Part shown: positions 39,501-46,250 of the stretch, one piece after another
Layout: each line of letters opens with the position of its first letter
How positions within the stretch are numbered: the stretch's first letter is position 1
Assembly (NCBI GenBank): GCA_002633005.1
Contig: NMRA01000053.1
Location: forward strand, 320,131-384,130
Direction of reading: 5' to 3'
DNA: 64,000 nt
Source of the DNA: Phoronis australis
Taxonomy: Eukaryota; Phoronida; Phoronidae
Position numbers and translations under genes: made by a program
Notes under the pieces: model-generated
Told to the model about the DNA's origin: nothing
Database searches by the model: none
The model's input: only the letters and a program-made list of their open reading frames with translations

Positions 39501-42500
39501 CGCTTTACCTGCTTGCATCCATGGTTATGAAATAGAGCACTTCATATCTTAACCAGTAATCACCAGAGGGAAATTTTTGGTTTCACAATACCATGCTTTC
39601 CCAAGAGATAATTACAACAGGGATCATTTTCTGCGTTGGTCTACATTAGTTGCACAGACTTTCTTTCATAAAATGATTCACTTGAGACGTGCACGTCCTT
39701 TTTGTGGGATATTGCAGAAGTATGATGTTTGCTTTTTACTGGTACACTGACATGTGCTACGTGTTTCATGACTTTTTCGTTTTGAAATTCACCATATTTT
39801 CCATTTGGGCTGTTGAGTTCAATTTAGATGACACCACATACTTGTTGATATGGTATGTTAGTGCACGGGAGTTGTCGAAACATGCGTATTAAAACTAAAA
39901 TATGACTACATGCTTTTTATTCAGGTGAATGTTATTAATCTTGGTTGTTGTGCCGAGTAAATATCTTCACCAGGTCGAATGCGGAGTGAAGATATTTACG
40001 CGGCACAGCACCCTAAGCTAATAACATGCACCCTTATAAAAACTCGTTAAATATGTTTAACTTAAATTTGTTGCATGTTTTCATTAGAAATTAGCATTGT
40101 GCATTACTAGCCAGTGTGGAGTTCTTGTTCACGAATTTCACCAATTAAGGGCATAATATGGCGAATAAGTCAAATTTTAAAAAAATCCTGAATAGTAAGT
40201 AGTACCATTACTTCCATCAAACAGTGTTTGTAGAATTAGTGAGGATTCACAACAATCTTAAAGGCATTTGAAAGATGAAAAGATATCTATTTTGGCTGAC
40301 ACTTTTGTCTGCAGACATTGGTGAGATATTATATTACCTATCTGGTACATTGTAATTGATGACTCGGCCAGACTTAATGTATGGTCAACATTTAGACGCT
40401 GTTCTAATGGAGGGGTGCTGTGAATATTGTTGTGCTGTTGTTTTATCAATTAAATTGCTGTTGACTGTATGTCTTTCAAGTTAGTGATTACATTATTAAT
40501 TTGAACAACATCAGCCTTGGATAAAGATTTTTTTCTCATCTAGTTAAAAGTACTCGGTAATGCTCTCAAAATGAATGAAAATGCCATCAAAATGGCCGCC
40601 AGCTGTCCTGCTTTGCTGTCACAATCTGAGACAGTGATATGTGTGTGCTGAATGTCATTGAAGCAACAGAGGGATTTTGGTATCTTTTTATCCATCTCTT
40701 AATGACATGTATGTTCATTGACTCCTTGAGCAGGAATACAGCCGACAGCCACAAGTACACCCCCAGCAGCGTGGAGAGTGCGTCGTTAGAAACGTGGAAC
40801 CCCAACTTGCCTCGGCCCCACTTGGTGAACAACCCTCAATATGAGATGAGGGAGAAACATGTTGAGGAAGGACATGTGAGTGAGAGTTTCTTGACCATGT
40901 ACTTTGATCTGGGGTCTGATTCAGGAAAGTGAATTAAAAAATTTTGGTGTTAAGCTCTCGCTTCTTAGTTGCTAGAAAAATGTTTAGCCAAATAGTTATG
41001 AGCACATAGAAACTCAGTAACTAGCAGTTATGCGTTTTTCCTCAGAGACTGCATTTTTGCTCAAGTGGGATTTAACTATTTTTCAAAATTGGTTGTGTGG
41101 AAGGTAAGACTAAATTTCAGTCATAAGGCTTGAGTCACTTTTCTTGAAACAGACCTTGGAGTTGTTCATTTTACATTATCGATTGTCCAGAAATACTCAG
41201 AAAAACATTTTCATAATTATATGAATTTGGGAAAACGGTTGCACTGGGTATTATTGGTGTTTTCTGATTCCATCAACAAGTGGATTTTTTCACCCTCTAT
41301 AAAGCTTATTCTCTTAGAGCAGTTCTCGCTTTGAGTAGCTCCACAAAAGCTGCATTTCTTGTTCAACTACTGCATCCTATGTTCAAATCCAACACAATTG
41401 CCTTTGTAGAACACTTAGAGACATTTTTTAAGTAACTGTTATTCTCCACCTTGGTACATAAACTTAGGTCAGAAATCCTCTATGTCTGTACACAGGACCT
41501 TTGCAACTGACTTCATTTGATGGTCATAACTAAAAAATTATATTCTTTTCACTTAGTCAAGTCAAGTGTGGTGCTGCAAAAAATGGGATTTTTGGAATAA
41601 TGAAACATTAGTTCCTAGTGAAACCATATCCCTGTACTCAAACTTTAGAATATTTCTGTGAACAGTTTTGAGCCATCCGGTATATGCATTAATGTTACCT
41701 GTTTTTGAAATATTCATAGAATTGCTACAAGCTCTACATGTACAAGGAAACCACTATACTCTTATTGCATACAACTGGTTTATTATTTTTTTTTGCTGTC
41801 AGTCCAGGTTTTATTTATTTTTAATTAATACACAAATATCTCTTGCTAAATTTCAATTTTGTTTCATGTTGAGTTTTACTTTTATTTGTCATTTTGATAT
41901 GTTTTGTTTCTAGACTTATTTTTATGTTTCTTTCTTGTGTATGTGGGTGCGTATTGCCGTCATCTCTGTCCGGGTGTTAACATACATTGCTCTATGTACT
42001 AAACCTCTTGCAGGATCTTATTGACATTTGGCGGGTGTATTCCTATGAATTTTACGTCAAATTTCAGACCCATCTGACTACCTCTTAGCTCGCTAATGGC
42101 AGTTTCAGTTTTTTCCACTAACCTCTGTTCCTTCATGTATTTTCATTTTCAAATGGATTCATCGTATTCTGTGCCACATATTGGCTATTTTTATTATTTT
42201 CAAGTCTACTTCTGGTACCTGGCTCTCTAGCTGCCAAACTACTCGAAGGATCATTATGGAAATTGGTAGATGCTTTCAACATATTGTATGTTTTAGTGGC
42301 GGTTTTTATTGTACTTATCAACACCCCTAAAAGCATACCATTTGTAGTGCAGTTGTGGGTGCACTTCAATGCTTTGCGTTGCTCTTGTAGTTTTATCACT
42401 ACACGTTATTGTAGCAAAAACTTTTCTCGGCTGTTGCTTAGAATAGTTACAACAGTGAAAGTGCTTGCCCATTTGTTTCCATTTCGCCTTGTCATTTGCA

Positions 42501-42983
42501 TATCTGGTTGTTTTGAATTGTAAAACCACTATTAGTATATCTTTGACTTACTGCAAAATCCCTATCACCGTCGCTGTGACGACTAATCACCTTGTCGTCA
42601 TGTGGTCACAAATTTTTGAAGCATCTATGAAGGTTACTTGATGATCACTGAAAACAACAGTAGCTCCTTGAAAAAAGCAAAAATAACCAACAAAGGAGTC
42701 TTGATTTATAACAACACAATTGTATAAATACGGCCAGGAAAAGTTGTAGCAATTATTTTTCTCTGAATTGAAGATTTTTTATTGCAGTTGTTAATTTTAC
42801 TTTATGCTAGCAATGAGTGTTCCTTTAATATCAACATCACTGTTTTTGTAGTATGATGAGCGGCCGTCTGGTCACAGGTCATCTAGCCGTGACCAAGGTA
42901 TTGATAATCAGGCTTACACGGAGACTGAAGTCAATGGAGCGGGAAAACGGAAGACGAAGAAGGATGGGTCGGAGTACTTTTAG
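463..42983 (+). CDS. EGF/NIDO/AMOP/SEA type I membrane protein, gene model (36 exons, 5' end outside window)
   Basis: Joining 36 exons with AG/GT borders gives one open frame of 1545 residues plus stop; all phases agree. Order by residue counted from the window edge: 14 EGF (1-564), NIDO (565-766), AMOP-like module (767-905), cadherin-like segment (906-1014), EGF x3 (1015-1157), SEA (1158-1277), EGF x3 (1278-1402), transmembrane exon (1403-1431), cytoplasmic tail (about 114 residues). NIDO plus AMOP plus EGF is the MUC4-like arrangement, but the VWD domain that normally follows AMOP is absent and a SEA domain is present. It is probably a cell-surface adhesion or mucin-like receptor. I know no exact orthologue and give no symbol. 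The start codon and signal peptide must lie upstream of position 1. Confidence 0.85.
961..1055. repeat. Long imperfect hairpin, 41-bp arms
   Basis: Arms 961-1001 and 1015-1055 are nearly complementary, with a 13-base loop. The second copy (5470-5564) pairs better around GATTC/GAATC. A second hairpin follows at 1170-1215, with 12-bp perfect arms GAGAACCAGTTT. Confidence 0.85.
1316..1660 (+). repeat. CTAGTGGC-module repeat, partial copy
   Basis: Shares the B-C-A module order with the 28-kb array: a CCCTCTATCAACC start, a CTGTATCTCCTAAA block, and CTAGTGGC-type cores at about 1452 and 1582. Confidence 0.8.
2125..3739. mobile_element. Candidate DNA transposon with 22-23-bp terminal inverted repeats
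   Basis: The left end (2125-2147) and right end (3718-3739) are inverted copies sharing GGTAGGTG and ATACAC with one gap and two mismatches. No transposase is recognisable. Inside, 3020-3560 has overlapping open frames without known motifs. Confidence 0.45.
3863..4124 (+). repeat. Two adjacent 3'-end copies of the CTAGTGGC-module element
   Basis: Segments 3863-3960 and 4014-4124 both end in the same GTGGGC..CATTTCAATGCTC..GTTG..CTTGTT terminus as the copies at 28.7 and 42.4 kb. Confidence 0.8.
4201..4323 (+). CDS. EGF exon 2, calcium-binding type
   Basis: 123-bp phase 1-1 exon after TTTGTAG. Begins DIDEC with six cysteines and ends NGKFCVG. Lies directly downstream of two partial copies of the CTAGTGGC repeat (3863-4124). 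Confidence 0.88.
4625..4747 (+). CDS. EGF exon 3, calcium-binding type
   Basis: 123-bp phase 1-1 exon: DIDEC start, six cysteines, GNGTYC end, donor GTATGA. Close relative of exons 2 and 5, indicating local exon duplication. Confidence 0.9.
4854..5827 (+). repeat. Segmental duplication, copy 2
   Basis: Offset close to 4507 bp from copy 1, with a few small indels and substitutions only in intron sequence. The right edge meets a decayed transposase-like frame. Confidence 0.92.
4970..5092 (+). CDS. EGF exon 4, identical to exon 1
   Basis: 123-bp phase 1-1 exon, 123/123 bases identical to exon 1, with the same unusual DIDVC start. Lies in the second copy of the roughly 970-bp duplicated block. 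Confidence 0.88.
5860..6463 (-). pseudogene. Decayed transposase-like frame, possibly P-element/THAP9 type
   Basis: Minus-strand open frame 6101-6463 (120 codons) continues after a stop, then after a frameshift into [18 protein letters not shown] and SFQA. A GGL.xP...V..VE pattern near the C-terminus is reminiscent of P-element-type transposases. The match is weak and by eye. Stop and frameshift show it is dead. Confidence 0.35.
6938..6975. repeat. Perfect 16-bp inverted repeat, 6-base loop
   Basis: Arms 6938-6953 and 6960-6975 (GATTCGTGATATGCAA and its complement). A third half-copy follows about 30 bases on. Confidence 0.95.
7629..7650. repeat. Perfect 22-bp palindrome
   Basis: GTATTCAACGC followed directly by its reverse complement, without spacer. 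Confidence 0.95.
7790..7894 (+). repeat. Tandem repeat, about 33-bp unit, three copies
   Basis: Units start AAGGTCA and contain ATGACTAATACA and ACAAGTA. Confidence 0.8.
8100..8323 (+). repeat. CTAGTGGC-module repeat, diverged copy
   Basis: GCACCTCCTATTGACC and CACTTCCTAGTGGC cores, and the GTGTTGCTGTTG-like terminal segment. Confidence 0.6.
8576..8698 (+). CDS. EGF exon 5, calcium-binding type
   Basis: 123-bp phase 1-1 exon. DINEC start, six cysteines, GNGTFC end, donor GTTTGT (weaker than its neighbours). Acceptor TTTTGTAG. Confidence 0.9.
9636..9758 (+). CDS. EGF exon 6, calcium-binding type
   Basis: 123-bp phase 1-1 exon with acceptor TTTTGCAG and donor GTAAGT. DVDEC start and a full set of six cysteines; a DGGF segment precedes the fifth cysteine, as expected for the calcium-binding class. 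Confidence 0.92.
10233..10346 (+). CDS. EGF exon 7, Notch-like calcium-binding type
   Basis: 114-bp phase 1-1 exon. INEC start, then the shorter NPCLNNGTC loop seen in Notch/Delta-type EGF repeats, ending WTGKNC. Donor GTAAGG. Confidence 0.9.
10884..10957 (+). repeat. 12-bp minisatellite, six units
   Basis: Unit GCCCTTGTGAAC with few variants, in an intron. Confidence 0.92.
11176..11298 (+). CDS. EGF exon 8, calcium-binding type
   Basis: 123-bp phase 1-1 exon after CTCTTCAG. DLDEC start, six cysteines, GNGTVC end, donor GTAAAA. Confidence 0.92.
11846..11968 (+). CDS. EGF exon 9, calcium-binding type
   Basis: 123-bp phase 1-1 exon; DIDEC start, HHNATC and GNGTYC segments with N-glycosylation sequons, donor GTAAGG. 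Confidence 0.92.
12699..12821 (+). CDS. EGF exon 10, calcium-binding type
   Basis: 123-bp phase 1-1 exon after TTTTTGCAG; DVDEC start, six cysteines, GNGTYC end, donor GTAAGT. Confidence 0.92.
13328..13450 (+). CDS. EGF exon 11, calcium-binding type
   Basis: 123-bp phase 1-1 exon after ATTTCAG; DMDEC start, six cysteines, GNGTFC end, donor GTATGC. Only 166 bp from exon 12. Confidence 0.92.
13617..13736 (+). CDS. EGF exon 12, calcium-binding type
   Basis: 120-bp phase 1-1 exon (one codon shorter than the common 123). DIDEC start, six cysteines, GNGTFC end, donor GTAAAA. The following intron is the longest in the window and hosts antisense material. Confidence 0.92.
14460..15178 (-). repeat. 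A-rich tract with a two-copy 146-bp direct repeat
   Basis: Shared words between about 14713 and 14859 include CAAAATACTT, GAGGTAAAAAC-like and CATACCTTTAATC-like stretches. It may be the 3' tail of the LINE or the UTR of the antisense gene. Minus-strand AATAAA occurs at 14468-14473. Confidence 0.4.
15179..15412 (-). mobile_element. LINE reverse-transcriptase C-terminal remnant
   Basis: The minus strand reads about 77 codons to a stop at 15179-15181. The pattern ([10 protein letters not shown], then [20 protein letters not shown], then KLNSKKWL and stop) is typical of the C-terminal tail of non-LTR retrotransposon ORF2. The rest of the RT is not visible, so it is a 5'-truncated copy. Two related blocks 146 bp apart (about 14700-14820 and 14846-14966) lie downstream in its orientation. 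Confidence 0.5.
16279..17526 (-). CDS. Putative nested antisense gene, at least two exons, unknown product
   Basis: On the minus strand, exon 17429-17526 (acceptor CTGTTTCGTTAAG, donor GTAAGT) ends in phase 1, and exon 16319-16505 (acceptor CTTTTTTCAG, candidate donor GTACAA) starts in phase 1. Joined, they stay open through about 95 residues rich in Lys/Arg, with segments such as [17 protein letters not shown] and [14 protein letters not shown]. If the GTACAA donor is not used, the frame stops at 16279. No initiator Met is seen; an in-frame TAA precedes the first exon. I do not recognise the family. Local strand composition (T-rich on minus from about 17 to 14.46 kb) supports antisense transcription. 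Confidence 0.4.
18199..18225. repeat. GC-rich 11-bp perfect hairpin
   Basis: Arms ACCGTCGGACG (18199-18209) and its complement (18215-18225), 5-base loop. Confidence 0.95.
18720..18833 (+). CDS. EGF exon 13, non-calcium type
   Basis: 114-bp phase 1-1 exon. Begins DIQDC, lacking the Glu of the calcium class, then NPCQNNGYC and GWSGQNC. Acceptor TGTTTTAG; donor GTTTGT is suboptimal. Confidence 0.88.
19978..20091 (+). CDS. EGF exon 14, last before NIDO
   Basis: 114-bp phase 1-1 exon after TATACAG. Starts EMDMC, then [10 protein letters not shown] and ends GVHC. The frame only works if the AG at 19976-19977 is used, not the AG two bases later. Confidence 0.88.
20891..21003 (+). CDS. NIDO domain, exon A
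   Basis: 113 bp, phase 1 to 0. Encodes the first strands of a nidogen-like domain: LYNFDGT followed by an acidic GDDDL turn and a conserved ICGKVY segment. Acceptor AACTTTAAG is weak but phase-consistent; donor GTGAGT. Confidence 0.82.
21394..21690 (+). CDS. NIDO domain, exon B
   Basis: 297 bp, 99 codons, phase 0-0. Contains the NIDO hallmarks [15 protein letters not shown] and VVATWSGAS, in the order known from nidogen and MUC4-like proteins. NIDO domains are extracellular adhesion modules. Confidence 0.9.
22496..22691 (+). CDS. NIDO domain, exon C
   Basis: 196 bp, phase 0 to 1. [16 protein letters not shown] matches the NIDO strand in which a query protein usually reads TFQ.VLVTDG.x.T; the FIGYS near the end corresponds to the closing NIDO strand. 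Donor GTATGA. Confidence 0.88.
23194..23428 (+). CDS. AMOP-like domain, first exon
   Basis: 235 bp, phase 1 to 2. Cysteine pattern GFCNAWY, then [15 protein letters not shown], then GCYDSD and CCYD is that of AMOP (adhesion-associated domain in MUC4 and other proteins), including the CPC core. Confidence 0.85.
23583..23730. mobile_element. DNA-transposon end fragment
   Basis: G-run near the left and a CCTGGATCCGCCCCTAA-type right end, a terminus frequent in invertebrate non-autonomous DNA transposons. No matching opposite end confirmed. Confidence 0.35.
24262..24443 (+). CDS. AMOP C-terminal extension
   Basis: 182 bp, phase 2 to 1. Start chosen at 24262 (after CATTGCAG), because the nearer TTAG at 24230 would put a stop in frame. 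Encodes an [10 protein letters not shown] loop, an [11 protein letters not shown] and RPSDTC, as in MUC4-like proteins just before VWD; here no VWD exon follows. Confidence 0.8.
25211..25366 (+). CDS. Cadherin-like/Ig-like segment, first half
   Basis: 156 bp, phase 1-1, after ATCATTAG. Begins KPPAFKDMP and alternates hydrophobic strands ([17 protein letters not shown]). The opening resembles dystroglycan-type cadherin-like folds. Assignment is by pattern only. Confidence 0.75.
26261..26431 (+). CDS. Cadherin-like segment, second half, with CNCGDHGAC
   Basis: 171 bp, phase 1-1. FTWTP then IKFIATDD is the F-W-x-P / D-D signature seen C-terminal to VWD in MUC4/VWDE-type proteins. The end ([11 protein letters not shown]) starts an EGF-like unit that the next exon completes. 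Confidence 0.8.
26478..26879. mobile_element. hAT-like MITE, 402 bp
   Basis: Inverted termini CAGGGCTTGGA and, on the other strand, CAGGGCTTAGA. CAGGG ends and flanking AGGTACT / AGGTACA (imperfect target duplication) suit hAT. The interior has repeated TTTCCGCG motifs and is CpG-richer than the surrounding intron. Confidence 0.55.
27002..27060 (-). repeat. tRNA-derived SINE fragment
   Basis: Minus strand has a perfect B-box GGTTCGAGTCC (27021-27031) in a TTAGTCCCGGG context. No A-box or cloverleaf is found, so it is a fragment and not a tRNA gene. It lies 36 bp before EGF exon 22. Confidence 0.45.
27097..27273 (+). CDS. EGF-like exon 22 (one and a half EGF units)
   Basis: 177 bp, phase 1-1. 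Contains [14 protein letters not shown], finishing the unit begun upstream, then a full unit with [10 protein letters not shown] and [13 protein letters not shown]. Donor GTAGGT. Confidence 0.86.
27431..28726 (+). repeat. Higher-order tandem element, modules about 146 bp with CTAGTGGC cores
   Basis: Cores start at 27595, 27739, 27881, 28028, 28173, 28333, 28478 and 28629 (steps 144, 142, 147, 145, 160, 145, 151). Modules follow the order A-B-C: A has CTCTGTATCTTCT, B has CCCTCTxxCAACCAAACCACTC, C has CTGTATCTCCTAAA and TTTATTAAATTTAGCA. The A-to-A distance is 433 and 450 bp. Ends match the 42-kb copy. Confidence 0.9.
29287..29446 (+). repeat. 40-bp minisatellite, four exact copies, abutting an acceptor
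   Basis: Unit contains TACATTGTATTGG and CATATCCCTGAAAATC. A partial fifth unit (TGTACAT) leads straight into GTGCAG, the acceptor of EGF exon 23. Confidence 0.95.
29460..29585 (+). CDS. EGF exon 23, calcium-binding type
   Basis: 126-bp phase 1-1 exon. DENEC start and the [16 protein letters not shown] pattern of fibrillin/LDLR-type EGF. Its acceptor follows directly on four exact 40-bp tandem repeats. Confidence 0.9.
30186..30311 (+). CDS. EGF exon 24, calcium-binding type
   Basis: 126-bp phase 1-1 exon: DVNEC start, six cysteines, donor GTAAGA. Lies immediately before the SEA exons. Confidence 0.9.
30547..30583 (+). repeat. (TTA)n microsatellite
   Basis: About 12 uninterrupted units in the intron before the SEA exons. 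Confidence 0.95.
30721..30842 (+). CDS. SEA domain, exon A
   Basis: 122 bp, phase 1 to 0, with a strong acceptor CCTTTCTTCCAG. Encodes the first beta strand (VKFVVSVAL) and first helix of a SEA domain. Confidence 0.8.
31327..31391 (+). CDS. SEA domain, exon B
   Basis: 65 bp, phase 0 to 2. Encodes [18 protein letters not shown]: helix then the strand that leads into the cleavage loop. Donor GTAAGT. Confidence 0.8.
32265..32437 (+). CDS. SEA domain, exon C with G-S cleavage motif
   Basis: 173 bp, phase 2 to 1. Begins QGSIDV, matching the GSVVV-type motif at which SEA domains of MUC1 and relatives self-cleave between Gly and Ser (codons 32269-32274). Then VYFSS strand and the closing helices. 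Confidence 0.82.
32486..33507 (+). repeat. Direct intronic duplication, about 382 bp, offset 640 bp
   Basis: 32486-32867 and 33126-33507 differ at only one position noticed (GCATTTC versus GCATCTC). The only N of the window (32869) sits at the end of the first copy. Confidence 0.95.
34374..34502 (+). CDS. EGF exon 28
   Basis: 129-bp phase 1-1 exon after [17 protein letters not shown] start, six cysteines, [10 protein letters not shown]. Lacks the DxDEC calcium start. Confidence 0.88.
34850..35080 (+). repeat. Cryptic trinucleotide tract
   Basis: Low-complexity mix of ATT, TTA, CAT and GTT units in the intron before EGF exon 29. Confidence 0.8.
35174..35296 (+). CDS. EGF exon 29, calcium-binding type
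   Basis: 123-bp phase 1-1 exon after TTTTCAG: DIDEC start, six cysteines, CKCKDGFNF. Donor GTAAGT. Confidence 0.9.
36448..36514 (+). CDS. Juxtamembrane EGF, exon A
   Basis: 67 bp, phase 1 to 2, after CTTTCAG. Encodes [12 protein letters not shown] and the fourth-cysteine strand; the EGF unit is split inside the CxC motif. Donor GTACGT. Confidence 0.85.
37099..37154 (+). CDS. Juxtamembrane EGF, exon B
   Basis: 56 bp, phase 2 to 1. [10 protein letters not shown] completes the last EGF, followed by an acidic linker DKDTEAD. Donor GTAAGT. Confidence 0.85.
37471..37558 (+). CDS. Transmembrane exon
   Basis: 88 bp, phase 1 to 2. One hydrophobic helix of about 24 residues (Val/Leu/Ile/Gly rich, ending VACC), preceded by YLR and followed by a basic RCRR stop-transfer in the next exon. 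This sets a type I topology. Confidence 0.9.
37857..37904 (+). CDS. Cytoplasmic tail exon 33, possible cassette
   Basis: 48 bp, phase 2-2, donor GTGAGT. Encodes a basic stop-transfer then VSYTVYKK with two tyrosines. Being symmetric, it can be skipped without frameshift. Confidence 0.75.
39123..39146 (+). CDS. Cytoplasmic tail microexon 34
   Basis: 24 bp, phase 2-2, with acceptor CTGCTTTACAG. Encodes a Lys/Asn-rich stretch (SANKNKK). Supported by splice sites, frame and fit between flanking exons; could be alternatively spliced. Confidence 0.6.
39924..40033. mobile_element. Hairpin MITE, arms about 47 bp
   Basis: Arms 39924-39970 and 39986-40033. The inner 21 bp (GTGCCGAGTAAATATCTTCAC) pair with one mismatch; the outer part is about 75-80% complementary. 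Confidence 0.7.
40734..40875 (+). CDS. Cytoplasmic tail exon 35 with NPQY
   Basis: 142 bp, phase 2 to 0. Polar tail rich in Ser/Pro with NPQY at 40831-40842. NPxY motifs bind PTB-domain adaptors and drive endocytosis in LDLR and integrin families; the role here is inferred. Donor GTGAGT. Confidence 0.85.
41940..42389 (+). repeat. CTAGTGGC-module element, shorter full-ended copy
   Basis: Same left end (ATTGCCGTCATCTCTGTC) and right end (CTTTGCGTTGCTCTTG) as the 28-kb array, but fewer and more diverged modules. Confidence 0.85.
42852..42983 (+). CDS. Terminal coding exon 36
   Basis: 132 bp, phase 0 start, stop TAG at 42981-42983. Opens YDERPSG, has [10 protein letters not shown] and a Lys-rich end KRKTKKDG, finishing SEYF. 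Confidence 0.85.
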   Translation, partial: YDERPSGHRSSSRDQGIDNQAYTETEVNGAGKRKTKKDGSEYF

Positions 42984-45900
42984 TCGCTCCTCACCTGTTA
43001 GTGATAATTCACTTCATAACTTAGAGGTGGATCCAGAACATTTTAAAGTGAGACCAACCTTACCATTGTGCCCTGTAATAATGGTGACATCGCTTTATTG
43101 CCAAAACATTATTTTGCAAACTCTATAAGGGAGATTTTCTGAAGCAGACACCTGTGTCAGCCAAGACAGACAATTGTTTGGGTGATGTTTCAGGTATTCC
43201 CAGTGGAAATGCTTTCCTGGGTAATTTTTGTCATGATTTGTTGTGGTATGTGTTGGAGTTAAGATTCCTCTTTCCTTTGATGTTCCTGTGAATATGTTGC
43301 AGGTTTGTATTAACACTGTTATCTCGTTCTTCTGCCACAAGGAACATGGCTGAAGTAGGTCCTTATGATCTGATGAGTGTACATAATGATAGCTATTCTA
43401 TGTTGAAATATAAAAGCTGATTTGTAAGTAGACAGTTATTGATAAATGTAACAAGTTAATGCTGGGTGTTGTTTTTCCTTGTCTGTTGCTCACAAGGACA
43501 ACCAAATCCTCAATCCCTTAGGAGGTATTGTATAGTGTACAAAATTTAGTTCATAATGCAAATTTCCTCTTACCAAGAAAAAAATTTGTGGTCAAGTAAA
43601 ATCATTTAGCATTAACTTTAATCATTCGTCTTCAATTGATTGTATTGAATCCATTCAGTCAGGAGTGCCTGCTTGTTGCCATATTAACTGGTAATTTATC
43701 GTTTATTACAATTTTTATGTTTGTCATCTGACTATATATCTTCATGGCCATGCTATGGTGTGAATATGTTTAGTTGCGAGTAATGTTGTGTAGTCTTTAA
43801 TGCATAGTGCAAGACTTAACACCCTTGATAAATAGTGCTGGAACTTGTTGGTTATTTTGGGTGCAACCCCTCTGCCTGCACAATTTTAAACGTTGATATT
43901 TGTTTGCTTAGGGTTCTTGACCCACGTTAAGATGAGGGGTGTGTACCTGAAAATGTGGGACATCTCTATCATTATGAGACCTATTATTGAGTTACAAACT
44001 TTTGACCTTAATATAGCATTTTACATGACTGCAATAAATGCTCCAATTGGATTTCATGGGAGAATTATCTGTCATGTGTTGTGTTCGAGCACTGTTTATC
44101 ACATTACAGAGTCTCTGTACCTTGGGTACCAAAGGTGCTTATCAGTTATTGTGACTTGATGTTGTATAACTCACTTTTTGTGTTATCTGCACCCAGTATG
44201 TATACGAAATGGCTGAGACGTTATGAACTGAATGGAGGTAATTATTAAATGTAGAGACATAGCATTTTTAACGTTTTATCAATTTTTAACAAGTCACACA
44301 TATCGAGATCATTTTATGTTTAATCTTGAGCATATCGACATACAGGTTGTGTTCGTGGAAACATATCATTGTGATGTTTATTAATAATTAATGTAAGGGA
44401 TTGAAGTCATTTGCCATGCTTTGTATAGAGTATGACAGGTGCTGAATGTTTTGTATATTTGGCTGGGGTAATTGATGTATTCAGTGTGCCAGCTTTGTTC
44501 CAATTGTGTTGATGTTATTCAAGTTAGTGCTAACGCGTATTTAGCTTTAGCGTTGTACCGTGCTCTCACTACGCTGGTGCGTAAATTGGCTGCTTCAGTT
44601 ATTCATGTCCTGCTTTACTAGGTAGGTAATCATGCACTGTTGGTGCCTTGTTCTACTTGGCTATTTGTAGAGCAATACATTACCCTGTAAACAAGCCTTG
44701 TGTGAACAGGCAATATGAATGGACGTGGAAACTTCCTTCCACTAAAATAGTGGAAATCGGTAAAAGTCTGATTCAGAAATAGGTCAACATCTGCATCAGC
44801 TTGACAGTTTTGGGCATCAGTATACACGTTTTGACAATTTTTCCAGGTTATTTGGAACTGCACAATATGTGTATTTTGTGAAGTTACGAATCCATTTTGT
44901 AACATCTAATATTTTAAAGATTGTTTCTTCAAAATGGGCTTGGCAGTGATAATTGGAAAGTTAGCTACAGGATTGAGGTTTTTGTCATCTAGGATTGATG
45001 GAATATGTTGTATGTACTACATCAAAGTGTTCTGGGTAGCAGCTGACTTTTCAGACTTATTGGTAAATTTATTAATTATTTTCTTGTTTCTGCATAGCAA
45101 ATTGGTGTTGAATGGGAAGTCAGTGGATGCTTTGTTTTCACAACTTCATTGTTAACTTTGCAGTAGAAAACAATATTTTGTAAAAGCTCTTCAGTTTTGA
45201 TTATTAAAAATTTCCTTTTGGGGAAATTTTACTGATATGTGCAGTACAGCCGTGACCAAACTAGATTTGGTAACTTTTTAGGATTTCCAGTAATGAAGGA
45301 AGCCTTCAAAAATGATAACTTCAAACAATTAATTTTTGCTCCAAATTGAAAAGTATTTTATCTAAATCAGTGGAGGAAGTAATTGCCTGTTAAAAGTGCC
45401 CCCTGGTGGGTTCTTTGGCAGTGGTGCTGTTGATGTTGGAATGAGGCTATGTGAAGCCTTTTGCTTTGTTTTGGTGCTTGAGTTGGGTAAAACCAGCATG
45501 TGCAATTTATTTCATGCGTTAAAGCAGTCCAGGTTAAAAAAATTGTTTTATTGTCGACTAAGGTCAAGTTCAGATAGAACCAATCGTGCTAGATATGGAG
45601 TGCTTTCAGGAGGCCTGTTATTTTATTAACTATACTTGGCTGTCTGCTTTTTTGGTAAAACATGATTTCTAAGTAGCTGACTATTGATATTAAATTTCTT
45701 GGATCTCGCTGCACTGGGTACATGTAGTAATATTTGAAGGCACTTATTGTTTACTAAAAACTTAGAAAATATCTACAATTTTTGAAAATGCAAATCCCAT
45801 TAGGTCAGTCTCAACACACCAGGTGGCATGACTGAATTGGCTGTTGTGCTGATCATGAGAACACCTGGTTGAACTAAAGAGAATTTTGGCCAATATCTTT

Positions 45901-46250
45901 GAAGCCTCTCTTGTGTACTGTAATGTGAGCGACTTAACAATTACCACTGTTGGCAATTCTAGCTGCGTTAATTTTCAGGTTCTCTTCAAATTTGACACAC
46001 TAGAAAATTCACTCAAGAGGGTATAGTTTAGTACTTTGAGCCTTAGACTTCCACCGTGGAGAATATCCAAACCCTGCCAAAAGAGACAATTGAGAATTAC
46101 ACAAAAATGTCTCGTACTCCTCTGCACCCAGTCTTAGTACTGGATAGTAGCAGGGGAGTGAATGACATCCTGGATAGAACAATAAAATAAACTGATTGTT
46201 GGCAGTGTGCTAATATTTTTTTAAATCCAAATTCACTGTTACAGAACATG
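42984..46250 (+). other. Inferred 3' UTR and flank of the EGF/NIDO/SEA gene
   Basis: No convincing coding exon. The stretch is T-rich on the plus strand, as are the introns of this gene. Overlapping AATAAA signals at about 46181-46191 followed by GT/T-rich sequence are the best candidate polyadenylation site. This would make a UTR of about 3.2 kb, which is inference only. Confidence 0.35.
46181..46191 (+). terminator. Candidate polyadenylation signal, plus-strand gene
   Basis: AATAAAATAAA followed by a GTGTGCTAAT and T-run region within 40 bases. Position fits the strand-composition switch just downstream. Confidence 0.35.
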
